64,000 nt of DNA. Source: Flammeovirgaceae bacterium UBA7330. Lineage in GTDB: Bacteria > Bacteroidota > Bacteroidia > Cytophagales > Cyclobacteriaceae. Location: the NCBI GenBank assembly GCA_002471275.1, contig DKPQ01000023.1:351775-415774 (forward strand). The letters run 5' to 3'. A program made the position numbers and the translations under genes. Positions 51,855 to 60,440 of this stretch are shown in pieces; the first letter of the stretch is position 1, and each line of letters opens with the position of its first letter. The notes beneath the pieces were generated by a model. That model did not search any database. It had not been told where the DNA came from and worked only from the letters and a program-made list of their open reading frames with translations.

Positions 51855-52788
51855 GATGAGTGTATGCGTTAACAATGTCTTTTACCAGTTTGTGCCGTAC
51901 TACATCCGTATGATTGAGATTAACAAATCCGATGCCTTTCACATCCTTCAGAACTTCTACTGCTTCTATCAATCCTGACTTCTGCCTTGGTGGTAAGTCA
52001 ATTTGCGAACGGTCACCTGTTACAATGGCCTTGGATTCCGGTCCCATCCTGGTCAAAAACATTTTGATCTGCATAGGAGTAGTATTCTGCGCCTCATCCA
52101 GCAGGATATAGGCATTGTTGAGCGTACGTCCTCGCATATAAGCCAGAGGTGCGATCTCTATGACCCCGTTTTCCCGGTAATATTTCAGCTTTTCTCCAGG
52201 GATCATATCGTGTAGGGCGTCGTAGATCGGCCTCAAATAAGGATCTATCTTTTCCTTCAAATCACCTGGAAGGAATCCCAGGTTTTCTCCAGCTTCCACG
52301 GCAGGTCGGGTAATGATGATCTTTTTGACCTCTTTATTTTTCAGCGCTCTCACTGCCAAAGCCACTGAGATATAGGTTTTCCCTGTTCCAGCTGGTCCGA
52401 TCGCGAAAACCAGATCATTTTTAGCCACTGACTTAACGAGCGCTTTTTGATTTTTTGTTCGTGGGTAGATCTTAGACCCCTTGGTACCAAAAATCAGGAT
52501 ATCTTCTGAAATCCGGCTGCTATGCTCTTCTTCATGCTCTTCATTGATATAGGAAACGACATTTTCGTGAGTTACTTTCCCATACCTTTCATAATGGCTG
52601 ATGAGAGAGTTCAGGATTTCGTTGATTCTCAGGATTTGGGGCGCAGTGCCCTGAATCTTGATCTCATTGCCCCTGGAAATGATTTTGCTTTCTGGAAAAG
52701 CGGATGCAATCTCTTTGATGTTTTTGTTCTCAATCCCCAGAAAATCTATCAGGGACATGTTCTCCAGCGTAATGATTTTTTCTAGCAA
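51832..52788 (-). CDS. PhoH-family ATPase
   Basis: A 318-residue protein with an N-terminal KH-like region (about 1-100), a Walker A GPAGTGKTYISVALAV (about 135-150), Walker B ILLDEAQNTTPMQIK and the VTGDRSQIDLP sensor. PhoH/YbeZ proteins act in RNA metabolism and ribosome maturation, often with YbeY, which is not adjacent here. Overlaps the GNAT gene at its 3' end. Confidence 0.95.
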   Translation of the reverse strand: MLEKIITLENMSLIDFLGIENKNIKEIASAFPESKIISRGNEIKIQGTAPQILRINEILNSLISHYERYGKVTHENVVSYINEEHEEEHSSRISEDILIFGTKGSKIYPRTKNQKALVKSVAKNDLVFAIGPAGTGKTYISVALAVRALKNKEVKKIIITRPAVEAGENLGFLPGDLKEKIDPYLRPIYDALHDMIPGEKLKYYRENGVIEIAPLAYMRGRTLNNAYILLDEAQNTTPMQIKMFLTRMGPESKAIVTGDRSQIDLPPRQKSGLIEAVEVLKDVKGIGFVNLNHTDVVRHKLVKDIVNAYTHHADNSKD

Positions 52789-52872
52789 ATGCGTAATGTA
52801 TTTTCTGTTACTCTTTGATTGATCCCGATAATATTACTTTTGCTCAAAGTAATAAATTTTTTAGTTATCGCG

Positions 52873-53655
52873 ATGTCTGTGATCACTTTTATGTCGGATT
52901 TTGGAACTGAAGACCACTACGTGGCTGCAGTGAAAGCTACTATCCTTCAAAACCATCCGGAATGCCAAATCATCGACTTGAGTCATCACATCGGACAGGC
53001 GGATATTGCGCATGCAGCATATGTCCTCAGGAATGTATATAACGATTTTCCCGAGCACACGGTTCATTTGTGTGCGGTTGATTCAGTAAGCAAAGAACCG
53101 TCAAAATTAGTAGCTATCCAATGGAATAAACACTTCTTTTTAGGACCTGATAGTGGTATTTTCAGCCTGATCGGAAACCTGGAGACCGGTGAAGTGGTAG
53201 AGATAAACGCCGAAAACGGCAAATTCTCCACTTTTATCGCCAAAGATATTTTGGCACCGGCAGCAGCAAAATTGGCTAAAGAGGGGAAATTATCCGCATT
53301 GGGAACTCCTTACAGTCAGCTAAAAAAGCTGTTTGCCCGACAACTAAAGGTGACTAAAAAAGAAATCGCCGGAAACGTGATCAGGGTAGATCATTATGGC
53401 AACCTGATCACCAACATCAACCGTAAGGAATTTGAAACCATCATAAAATTGAATGGTAACAGCAATTATCAAATTCAATTTGGGAGGGAAAGATCTACAA
53501 AGATTCATGAATCATATCATGAGGTAGAATCAGGAGAATGTTTTATCATCTTTAATTCCAATGGCAATATACAAATTGGTATTAACAAGGGTAATGCCTC
53601 TGAGCTACTTGGACTTTACCTGGATACCCCTATACACATCTATTTCGACGCATGA
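52873..53655 (+). CDS. SAM hydrolase (DUF62 / SAM hydroxide adenosyltransferase)
   Basis: A 260-residue protein starting MSVITFMSDFG, with TEDHYVAAVKATI, IDLSHHIGQADIAHAAYVL, FLGPDSGIFSL and DHYGNLITNINR, the catalytic Asp-Arg-His arrangement region of the family. It hydrolyses S-adenosylmethionine to adenosine and methionine. The ATG at 52873 is preferred to a TTG 54 bases upstream. Overlaps the next gene by 4 bases. Confidence 0.92.
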   Translation: MSVITFMSDFGTEDHYVAAVKATILQNHPECQIIDLSHHIGQADIAHAAYVLRNVYNDFPEHTVHLCAVDSVSKEPSKLVAIQWNKHFFLGPDSGIFSLIGNLETGEVVEINAENGKFSTFIAKDILAPAAAKLAKEGKLSALGTPYSQLKKLFARQLKVTKKEIAGNVIRVDHYGNLITNINRKEFETIIKLNGNSNYQIQFGRERSTKIHESYHEVESGECFIIFNSNGNIQIGINKGNASELLGLYLDTPIHIYFDA

Positions 53656-53942
53656 TCATTAGAATAGTAAGAATGTCTTTTCAACCGAATAAAGTGAATG
53701 CGTTTATAGACATTTTCAACAGATCTATGGTAAAAATACGTAAGTCCGAAGGGTGCGCTCACCTTTCACTCCACCAGGACCTGAAAGCCTCAAATGTCTA
53801 TTATACCATCAGTCATTGGGAATCACCTGATCACCTGGAGCAATATCGAAAATCAGACTTGTTTAAAAATACGTGGGGAATGGTGAAACCACTGTTCGAC
53901 GAACAACCAGTAGCTTATAGCCTTAATAAACAGACACCTTAA
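53652..53942 (+). CDS. Antibiotic-biosynthesis-monooxygenase (ABM) family protein
   Basis: A 96-residue ferredoxin-like-fold protein: MIIRIVRMSFQPNKVNAFIDIF, CAHLSLHQDL and YYTISHWESPDHLEQYRKSDLF. Family members are small quinol monooxygenases or heme-degrading enzymes; no IsdG-type heme residues are evident. Coupled to the SAM hydrolase gene. Confidence 0.88.
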   Translation: MIIRIVRMSFQPNKVNAFIDIFNRSMVKIRKSEGCAHLSLHQDLKASNVYYTISHWESPDHLEQYRKSDLFKNTWGMVKPLFDEQPVAYSLNKQTP

Positions 53943-53975
53943 AGAAACTGTAAGGTAAAGATTAAAAAACCCTAT

Positions 53976-54461
53976 CTAGTGTCCTGTGCAAACAGCTACT
54001 CCATCAAAAAAGTAATCCTGGTTGGAGCCGACATTGGCATAAGAAAGCACCATATTTTTGAAGTACAGCTCATCCATATGGATTTTGATACTCCCGTTCA
54101 TGCTTAGAAAAGAGTCATACGTTAATATTTCTCCATTGGATAGTTGTGCCTGATCCAAAATGGTTACACTGGTACCAGTGCTTCCATCAATGGGATTTAA
54201 TCTAAAAGCCAACTCACCTACTTCACTGATTGATCCGAAATGCAGGTGTGCCGGATGTGTCAAATTCTTGCTGGTATTTTCCACCAGTATGGATATCTCT
54301 AGCTTGCCGGGAGCCAATTCGGAAACCTTTACATTCCCATAGACCGGATTATAATTTGCCTGCCTCATAGGGTAATCAACAGATCGCACGAGCGTTTCGG
54401 GCTCCTGGTTGATATTGCAGGCAACGAGTAGCAGGATCGAAAGTAATAACAAACTTTTCAT
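53976..54461 (-). CDS. CHRD-like lipoprotein
   Basis: A 161-residue lipoprotein (lipobox VAC, Cys15). The LTHPAHLHFGSISEVGELAF stretch resembles the CHRD/superoxide-dismutase-like beta-sandwich (PAHLHFG pattern), with the later FDGVAVC segment at the C-terminus. Function unknown. Monocistronic; no >20 bp structure seen in the 152-base gap upstream. Confidence 0.75.
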   Translation of the reverse strand: MKSLLLLSILLLVACNINQEPETLVRSVDYPMRQANYNPVYGNVKVSELAPGKLEISILVENTSKNLTHPAHLHFGSISEVGELAFRLNPIDGSTGTSVTILDQAQLSNGEILTYDSFLSMNGSIKIHMDELYFKNMVLSYANVGSNQDYFFDGVAVCTGH

Positions 54462-54613
54462 AGCAACAGATTTCTATTCATAAATATAACATCAATAGGA
54501 CTCAAATGATTGCCCAAAGAATAAAATTTATTCATTAGCATATCGTTAGCCATCACAAAATCCCCAGTAAAAGTTGAGTTAGCATTGAATACAGACAGAG
54601 ATATAAAGCAATT

Positions 54614-55651
54614 TTATAAAGTATCCGTAACCAAAGTATCTACAAATCTTGGCTGGGGCTTGAGTTGAAGAACATCTTCAGCAAACTGAAATACAGCGCC
54701 TTTCACACTTTCCAGGTCCTTACTCTTAATATAGGAAGCAATGACATGCTCCCCGACGTTGGGGAATTCTACTACTCTAATTTGTTGTTCAGGTGTGGAA
54801 GTAAACCGGGAGAATCTTTTGATTGCATCGATGGATACCACGTCGTCTTTTTCCGTTTCATTTTTATAATAGTACCCTAAAAAGTATGGTTGAGTTACTG
54901 CGCTGAACACCTCTTCATTCATCGTCTCATCCAGCAGTTTTTGCAAGGCTGCTATCGCTTCAATTCTGTATTTGGATGTCCAGAATTGGTCCTCCAAAGG
55001 TGTCGGATCGTCAGAAGCACGAAACTCACCCGCTATCATTTTTCCCAGCTGAAGTCCCCAGGGCCCGGTGAGTATCCTGGCTGATGGATCAGCAATTTCA
55101 ATATTGGGAGAAAACAAAACCAAAGCATCAATCATTTCAGGATTCGCACCCGCCAAATAAATAGAAAGTGTCCCTCCTGTGGATGTAGACATGACAATAA
55201 CATCATCACCCAGCAATTGCCCAATGGCCACCGCTTCTTTGGCGCTTTCGATCAACCCATTTGGTGTCATGTCTGTCATTGACTCCTCTCCTGCCAACCC
55301 ATGATTTGCCAGTCTGGCCAGGTACAGGTTGAACCCATATCTGTTTGCAAAATCCTTGTGTACAGGACTTCCTTCTTCATGTGAGGCAGAAAAGCCATGA
55401 AGATAAACCACAGCATATGACGTTTTTGTACGGGAGGAGTCGGCCCAGATAATTTTAGCCTGGTTGTCCGCCCTGATATTATCAATGGCAGACTCTTTTC
55501 TAGCCAAATAATTGTCCAGGTTTTGAATAGTCACTCCTTCCAACAACCGTATTTCCGTAGAAGCAATCGGTTCGAAAGACGCTCTTGGCCCGGCAAAATA
55601 AGTAATGGCCAATATAAATAACACAGTAAAAGTGATCTTGATGACTTTCAT
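54614..55651 (-). CDS. Exported alpha/beta hydrolase
   Basis: A 345-residue protein with an N-terminal membrane/signal segment (about 7-24). An alpha/beta-hydrolase fold follows, with VVYLHGFSASHEEG (oxyanion HG), the nucleophile in VMSTSTGGTLSIYLA (S-T-S-T-G, an unusual G-x-S-x-G variant), LVLFSPNI and a C-terminal GEHV His. Likely an esterase or lipase acting in the periplasm; substrate unknown. Confidence 0.88.
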   Translation of the reverse strand: MKVIKITFTVLFILAITYFAGPRASFEPIASTEIRLLEGVTIQNLDNYLARKESAIDNIRADNQAKIIWADSSRTKTSYAVVYLHGFSASHEEGSPVHKDFANRYGFNLYLARLANHGLAGEESMTDMTPNGLIESAKEAVAIGQLLGDDVIVMSTSTGGTLSIYLAGANPEMIDALVLFSPNIEIADPSARILTGPWGLQLGKMIAGEFRASDDPTPLEDQFWTSKYRIEAIAALQKLLDETMNEEVFSAVTQPYFLGYYYKNETEKDDVVSIDAIKRFSRFTSTPEQQIRVVEFPNVGEHVIASYIKSKDLESVKGAVFQFAEDVLQLKPQPRFVDTLVTDTL

Positions 55652-55799
55652 CTGAAAGGGGATTTAGTCTTAAATCTACTATGTATTCACATAAACCAAC
55701 CCGCACAGAAACAGAATTAACTAAACGATGACTATCATTTAACCCCAATTCTTCATAAATTAAGTAACTCACAGGATCGAAATGTAATATGTCAGTGCT

Positions 55800-56636
55800 A
55801 TGAAAAAGTTAACAAGAATCACCATCGTACTTTTCTCCATACTATTTCTTACCAGTTGTTTTCGGGTAGAAACCGTAATTAAGGTTAACAAAGATGGAAG
55901 CGGCACCATTACCGAGAAAGTGTTGATGAGCAAGATGTTTTCTGACATGATGCGTTCATTTGGTGAGACCTTTGCTACGGAAGGAACACAACAACAGAAG
56001 CCCTTTTCTCTTTTTGATGAGGAAAAGCTAACAAACCAGGCCGGTGAATATGGAGAAGGGGTTACATATAAGTCTGGAAAAGAGATTTCAGAAAATGACT
56101 GGGAGGGATACTCAGTCGTGTATCAGTTCACAGATATATCAAAGATAAAATTGAGTACGAGCCAGGATGATAAAGTAGATACGGGGATGAGCCATTCATC
56201 TATGGAGGATGAGGAAGAATATGAACAAGACGAATTTTATTACTTCAGCTTTAAAAAAGGAAGTTCACCTACACTCATCATCAATCGAACTGATATTGAA
56301 CCAGTAAATAACAACACCAGCGATGCTCAGGAAGCAAATGAAATGGGTGAAATGGATTCCATGGGAAACGAAATGATCCAAATGTTTGAAGGAATGCGTT
56401 TCAGTATGAAGATTGAAGTAAATGGCAAAATCTCTAAGACCAATGCTTCTTATAGAAACGGATCTTCCATCACCCTGCTTGATATGGACTTTGGTAAAAT
56501 GATGAAGAACAAAGACGCTTTTGTTGAGCTCACCCGAAAAAAGCCAGAAACAACTGCTGAAATGAACGCCTTCATGGGGAAATTTGATGGGCTTCAGGTA
56601 GAATTAGAACAGCCGGTCACCATCAATTTCAGATAG
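55800..56636 (+). CDS. Lipoprotein with LppM-like N-terminal strand
   Basis: A 278-residue lipoprotein (lipobox TSC, Cys20) beginning RVETVIKVNKDGSGTITEKV, a pattern of LppM/DUF3153-type domains, then Met-, Glu- and Asp-rich parts (MEDEEEYEQDE; Met-rich EMGEMDSMGNEMIQMFEGM at about 180-198). Function unknown; the Met-rich stretch could bind soft metals, which is inference. Divergent from the hydrolase across 148 bases. Confidence 0.8.
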   Translation: MKKLTRITIVLFSILFLTSCFRVETVIKVNKDGSGTITEKVLMSKMFSDMMRSFGETFATEGTQQQKPFSLFDEEKLTNQAGEYGEGVTYKSGKEISENDWEGYSVVYQFTDISKIKLSTSQDDKVDTGMSHSSMEDEEEYEQDEFYYFSFKKGSSPTLIINRTDIEPVNNNTSDAQEANEMGEMDSMGNEMIQMFEGMRFSMKIEVNGKISKTNASYRNGSSITLLDMDFGKMMKNKDAFVELTRKKPETTAEMNAFMGKFDGLQVELEQPVTINFR

Positions 56637-56683
56637 AATTATACCATGAAAGATTGATTCATATCATATATCGGAAAATTAAT

Positions 56684-56699
56684 GCAACCTTTTAGTTGC
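56684..56699 (+). promoter_or_regulatory. Operator site 1 of ArsR module 2 (GCAAC-N6-GTTGC)
   Basis: GCAACCTTTTAGTTGC, extended by flanking TTAAT/ATTAA to a 26-base palindrome (56679-56704). It lies 66 bases upstream of the SRPBCC start. Confidence 0.8.
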
Positions 56700-56723
56700 A
56701 TTAATAGTTTAACCAATTATCTT

Positions 56724-56739
56724 GCAACCAAAAAGTTGC
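56724..56739 (+). promoter_or_regulatory. Operator site 2 of ArsR module 2
   Basis: GCAACCAAAAAGTTGC, the same arms with a different centre; centre-to-centre distance to site 1 is 40 bases. It lies 26 bases upstream of the SRPBCC start. Confidence 0.8.
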
Positions 56740-56765
56740 TTAACTAATTTTAAACTTTATTGACA

Positions 56766-57185
56766 ATGAAAGATGTAATCAAAAAAGAACAGCAGATCAA
56801 TTTTCCAATTCAGGATGTTTGGAAAGCTATATCTACAGCTGAAGAGATTTCCACATGGTTTATTCAGGCTGACTTTAAAGCAGAGCCAGGTTTTGAATAT
56901 ACGTTTACACATGAAGAAACGAAAATTACCGGTAAGGTACTGGAAGCGTCTCCATTCCACACCTTAATTTATACCTGGATAGTGGGGGGCACGGGAGTAG
57001 AAACCACAGTGAAGTGGAATCTCAGGGAAAATGAATCAGGAACATTCCTCACCCTGGAGCATTCCGGGATTTCTAACTATCCTACAAAGGAAATGGCAAC
57101 CAATATGTTTTCCAGCTTCGAACAAGGTTGGGGATCATGTGTGGTAAACCTCACCAAGTATTTGAGCAAACAAAATGTCTCCTAA
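56766..57185 (+). CDS. SRPBCC (AHSA1-like) family protein, module 2
   Basis: A 139-residue Bet v1-fold protein: EQQINFPIQDVWKAISTAEEISTWFIQADFK, EPGFEYTFTHEE, TLIYTWIVGGTGVETTVKW and a C-terminal helix with GWGSCVVNLTKYL. Functionally equivalent in type to 7334-7783 but with the gene order reversed: here SRPBCC precedes ArsR and overlaps it by 11 bases. ATG at 56766 is used; a TTG two codons upstream is less likely. Confidence 0.9.
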   Translation: MKDVIKKEQQINFPIQDVWKAISTAEEISTWFIQADFKAEPGFEYTFTHEETKITGKVLEASPFHTLIYTWIVGGTGVETTVKWNLRENESGTFLTLEHSGISNYPTKEMATNMFSSFEQGWGSCVVNLTKYLSKQNVS

Positions 57186-57504
57186 AATCAACAAAATATT
57201 TAAAGCCATTGCTGACCCTACCAGACGGGAAATCTTCCATATTCTGGTTTTGGCAAGCACCGCTTTATCCATCACTCAGATTTCTGATCATTTTAGCATG
57301 AGCCGTCAGGCTGTAACCAAGCATATCAAGTATCTAGAAGGTGCAGGTCTTGTAGAAATCAGAGAAAATGGAAGGGAGCGATTTTGTCAGGCCAACGCCC
57401 TACCTCTAAAAGAAATCAATGATTGGGTTTCATTTTATGAGAAGTTTTGGGATGACAAGCTTTCCAGGTTGGTTGGCCATCTGCAGCAAAAAGCTGATAA
57501 ATAG
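57175..57504 (+). CDS. ArsR-family winged-helix regulator (module 2)
   Basis: A 109-residue protein, paralogous to the regulator at 7784-8110: AIADPTRREIFHIL, recognition helix FSMSRQAVTKHIKYL and wing ENGRERFCQ. Recognition-helix differences (SMSRQAVTKH against DMTRQAVSLH) go with the changed operator arm (GTTGC against CTTGC). No metal-binding Cys. Likely represses its own operon and dinB. Confidence 0.93.
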   Translation: MSPKINKIFKAIADPTRREIFHILVLASTALSITQISDHFSMSRQAVTKHIKYLEGAGLVEIRENGRERFCQANALPLKEINDWVSFYEKFWDDKLSRLVGHLQQKADK

Positions 57505-57525
57505 CACATTTTTTTATCCATTTAA

Positions 57526-57541
57526 GCAACCTTTTAGTTGC
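57526..57541 (+). promoter_or_regulatory. Operator site 3 of ArsR module 2
   Basis: GCAACCTTTTAGTTGC, identical to site 1, placed between the ArsR stop and the DinB start (17 bases before the ATG). It gives the DinB gene its own repressible control. Confidence 0.8.
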
Positions 57542-57557
57542 ATTTAAATACAAAACC

Positions 57558-58163
57558 ATGAAAAAGAAAAATATAATCATATTGACCTTAATTGGTCTTT
57601 CTGCGATAGTGTTTTCAGCACTTGCGGAACTTTCAAAAAAAGATCGTGAGGTAGCTATTAATTATTTGCAGGATACAAAGCAAACACTGATTAATACGGT
57701 AACTAACTTGAATAAAGACCAAATGGAATTCAAAGTAAATGAAAGTACATGGTCCATTGCCGAGTGTGTAGAACATCTCGCCTTATCTGAGAAACTCATA
57801 TTTCAATGGTCTCAGGATGCCCTTAAACACAGTGCCGAAAAGGGTGCGATTGCATTTCAGGATGATCAACTCATAGAAATCTTTACCGACAGGTCACAGA
57901 AGAGTAAAACACTGGATGTATTAGAACCAAAATCAACATTTAATACGGTACAGGATGCCCTGAATAATTTCAATAAACTCAGAAACGAACATATTAACTA
58001 TGTGAAGAGCACTTCAGATCCGCTTCGCACATGTTATTTCGATTTTCCTTTTGGTAAGGGTGATGCTTACCAGGTGATATTACTCCTGGCAGCTCATACA
58101 GAAAGGCACACGGCGCAAATCCGTGAAATAATGTCCAGGCCTGGCTTTCCCACATCAAATTAA
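57558..58163 (+). CDS. DinB-family protein with N-terminal signal
   Basis: A 201-residue DinB-like four-helix protein preceded by a signal/anchor segment (about 5-22). DinB blocks: DTKQTLINTVTNLNKDQMEFK, STWSIAECVEHLALSEKLIF (metal-ligand His) and AAHTERHTAQIREIM (two further His). The three His ligands are present, so a metal site is likely. Many DinB enzymes are thiol-dependent transferases (BstA, mycothiol type); an exported member is uncommon. Third gene of ArsR module 2. Confidence 0.9.
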   Translation: MKKKNIIILTLIGLSAIVFSALAELSKKDREVAINYLQDTKQTLINTVTNLNKDQMEFKVNESTWSIAECVEHLALSEKLIFQWSQDALKHSAEKGAIAFQDDQLIEIFTDRSQKSKTLDVLEPKSTFNTVQDALNNFNKLRNEHINYVKSTSDPLRTCYFDFPFGKGDAYQVILLLAAHTERHTAQIREIMSRPGFPTSN

Positions 58164-58184
58164 AACCTCATTAATCTTACAAAT

Positions 58185-58223
58185 ATCATCAGGTGTCTAA
58201 CAACACCTGATGATTCATTTTTT
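58185..58223 (+). terminator. Intrinsic terminator after dinB
   Basis: ATCATCAGGTGT and ACACCTGATGAT form a perfect 12-bp stem around CTAACA, followed by TCATTTTTT. Strong, 22 bases after the DinB stop codon. Confidence 0.9.
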
Positions 58224-58956
58224 AGCATCAATAAACAATCACCCACACGTATACGTTATTATAATCCTGGCAAAAAGAGAAGCCCTTTGCTATTCAATAG
58301 CGCTATCTTAAACATATGAAAGGCTCAGAGCATCTCTAATTCTATCAAAAACTTCATAAAAGTTAGTGCAGAAGAGCATTCTTTTAAGGTAACTGAGAAT
58401 TCAAAAAAATACCTCTAAGAAAAAAAATGGTAGAAATAAGAAGTTTTTTCTTGAAAATCAGGTGTTTTTCAGACCTTTTTGTTGGCAGTAAAAAATAATT
58501 TTTATCTCTTTTTAGCCTCTATTGTCAATTTTTCAAATTACGACAAAATACAGAATTTTCTATCATTATATCGTTATTTATAACAATATAATTCTGATTA
58601 GGAAAAAACTAATCACCTGTTAAAACTTCCTTTTTCCATCTTTCTCCTTATATGATTGATACTCATCACTCTGTACCCCTAAATCAAAGGGTATATTGAA
58701 ATATATCAATATATTACATATACATTTTTACGTTATATTTTATATATAATTATTCATGATTTTTAGATTCATTTCACCTACTGTTAAATATTGTACTTTT
58801 ATAAGATTCATAAATCAATACGTTTTTAGCAAACAGGAGTTTTACACTGATAATCAGCACGATAAATAATTTGATAGAGAAATATTAATGTCTGTTAGTA
58901 TGAAGAATCTATACTTTTGAGAAAAAATCATATATAACTAAACTAAAAGATAAACC
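58224..58956. other. AT-rich intergenic stretch with nested palindromes
   Basis: A 733-base region without credible genes, visibly more AT-rich than the rest of the window. It holds a poly-A/T hairpin (AAGAAAAAA at 58417-58425 with TTTTTTCTT at 58444-58452), TACCC/GGGTA (58674-58678, 58689-58693) and TATATTGA/TCAATATA (58692-58699, 58706-58713). A -7 box, TACTTTTG, lies at 58912-58919. No tRNA or known riboswitch was seen. It is the upstream region of the small lipoprotein gene. Confidence 0.7.
58912..58919 (+). promoter_or_regulatory. -7 box for the small lipoprotein gene
   Basis: TACTTTTG, an exact TAnnTTTG, 38 bases before the ATG at 58957. The -33 box is not a clear match. Confidence 0.5.
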
Positions 58957-59121
58957 ATGAAAAAGTTATTTGTAATTCTTGTTGCTGCTGTTACTATAGG
59001 ACTAGCCTCTTGTGTGGATGATAACCTCACTGAAATCGAGCAAAATGTACCTGAGTTTCAGGCTCCTAATAATGGTGATGACCCAACACCCGGTTGTCCT
59101 ACTCCTGGCGCTTGTGGTTAA
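58957..59121 (+). CDS. 54-residue lipoprotein with Cys/Pro/Gly tail
   Basis: MKKLFVILVAAVTIGLASC is a textbook lipoprotein signal with Cys19. The mature peptide is only 36 residues: acidic (VDDNLTEIEQNVPEFQ) and ending in NNGDDPTPGCPTPGACG with two further Cys. Not recognised. It has its own -7 box 38 bases upstream and a terminator-like hairpin 65 bases downstream, so it is very likely expressed alone. Its small size, anchoring and Cys-flanked tail suggest a surface peptide or a precursor processed for signalling; that is inference. Confidence 0.75.
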   Translation: MKKLFVILVAAVTIGLASCVDDNLTEIEQNVPEFQAPNNGDDPTPGCPTPGACG

Positions 59122-59185
59122 TTAATATTTCCTAGCTGGTTATGAGTTAAAAAATACATTTTGGAGTAATCCATTACAACTGATA

Positions 59186-59220
59186 TAAAAGAAGCCTTCC
59201 ATAGTTTGGGGGCTTTTTTT
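59186..59220 (+). terminator. Terminator or attenuator before the TPR gene
   Basis: AAAAGAAGCC pairs with GGCTTTTTTT around a loop of about 15 bases, ending in a run of seven T. It ends 16 bases before the TPR start codon, so it could end the lipoprotein transcript or regulate read-through into the TPR gene. Confidence 0.7.
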
Positions 59221-59236
59221 ATTTTTAAAGTCAGTT

Positions 59237-60436
59237 ATGGAATCAATTATACTTACAATCAGCATCATCATAGGTGCGTTCTCTCCGACCCAGCTATTGG
59301 AGAAAATGACCTTTACGGATTTAGATCAAGCCCAATCACAGTTGGACAGTATTGCGACCATGAATCTCACAGATTCGGAAAAAGCGAAGTTTCACTTTTT
59401 TCAAGGTTATATATATGAAATACAAAATGACATTCAACGAGCAATAATCAATTATCGCGAATCTATTAGGCACTATGAGTCTATTGAAGCTAAATCTCCG
59501 GGTGATAATACTGAGGAACTATTCTACTATAGGTATCACACTGTGCATTATAACATTGGTGGACTATACAACACTTATAATAGTCCGGAAATAGCCATTG
59601 ATCACTTCGAAAAAGCTAAAAAATACGCTCCTGCAGAGCACTTACCAGCTGTGCTCTACAGCTTCGCACAGGCTCATGAAAAATTGGGTGAAACTCAAAA
59701 GGCCATTGATTATTTACTTGAATCATTCAAACTAAGTGTTGAGCATGGAGTAAGTGATTATAAAATCAGATCTCAGATCAAGCTTGGGCAACTACTAAGC
59801 GATGATGGTAAATATCAGGAATCCCTCGAATATCTGGACAAGGTTTTACTTGAAGATAGCCTAAGTGCCAGCTTAGAATTTTACGCCCGAAATACTTTAG
59901 GCATTACCCAGTGGAAAATGAAAGACTATGGTGCAGCTGAATTCAATTTCAAACAAATATTAGAAATTGGTCAAGCACGTAATCAGTTTGTCACACTTGA
60001 AAACCTTTGCGAAATGTATTTGGAGCAGGGTTTTATATATAAAGCCATAGAAGCCGGCACCGATGCAGAAAAAAAATATATTGATCAGATCATCAATCCG
60101 CAAGATGCCAAATTGTACACATTTCTTTCTGATGCATATCTAGCAATAAATGATAACAAAAGGGCCCTGGAATATTCGAATAAATTCAATGATTTCATGG
60201 AAACCTATTATGAACGCCAGCAAGCTGCACTGGAAGATGGGGATGCTTATAGAATCAGAGCAGTCACAGAAAACTATGAGAAAGAGCTCATGGCTGCAGA
60301 AGATCGCAAAAAAACCATTCAGGCAAACATTGTTGTGAGTTCAATCATCCTTATCACCTTTATCTCGCTGATTTGGCAACAGCAGGAAAAAAAGAAGAAA
60401 ATGGTAAGGAAGATTTCAGAAGAACTGCTAGCCTAA
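59237..60436 (+). CDS. TPR-repeat membrane protein
   Basis: A 399-residue protein with a short N-terminal hydrophobic segment (about 1-15, signal-like) and about eight TPR-type helix pairs (about 25-320, e.g. SPEIAIDHFEKAKKYAP, ETQKAIDYLLESFKLS, YQESLEYLDKVLL). A coiled-coil stretch (about 325-365) and one transmembrane helix (about 366-383) follow, then a tail of only about 16 residues (QQQEKKKKMVRKISEE). The layout is that of TPR sensor kinases or LuxR-type sensors with the cytoplasmic output domain missing, so it is either a naturally short receptor or a truncated sensor. A partner encoded elsewhere is possible. Confidence 0.82.
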   Translation: MESIILTISIIIGAFSPTQLLEKMTFTDLDQAQSQLDSIATMNLTDSEKAKFHFFQGYIYEIQNDIQRAIINYRESIRHYESIEAKSPGDNTEELFYYRYHTVHYNIGGLYNTYNSPEIAIDHFEKAKKYAPAEHLPAVLYSFAQAHEKLGETQKAIDYLLESFKLSVEHGVSDYKIRSQIKLGQLLSDDGKYQESLEYLDKVLLEDSLSASLEFYARNTLGITQWKMKDYGAAEFNFKQILEIGQARNQFVTLENLCEMYLEQGFIYKAIEAGTDAEKKYIDQIINPQDAKLYTFLSDAYLAINDNKRALEYSNKFNDFMETYYERQQAALEDGDAYRIRAVTENYEKELMAAEDRKKTIQANIVVSSIILITFISLIWQQQEKKKKMVRKISEELLA

Positions 60437-60440
60437 ATAA

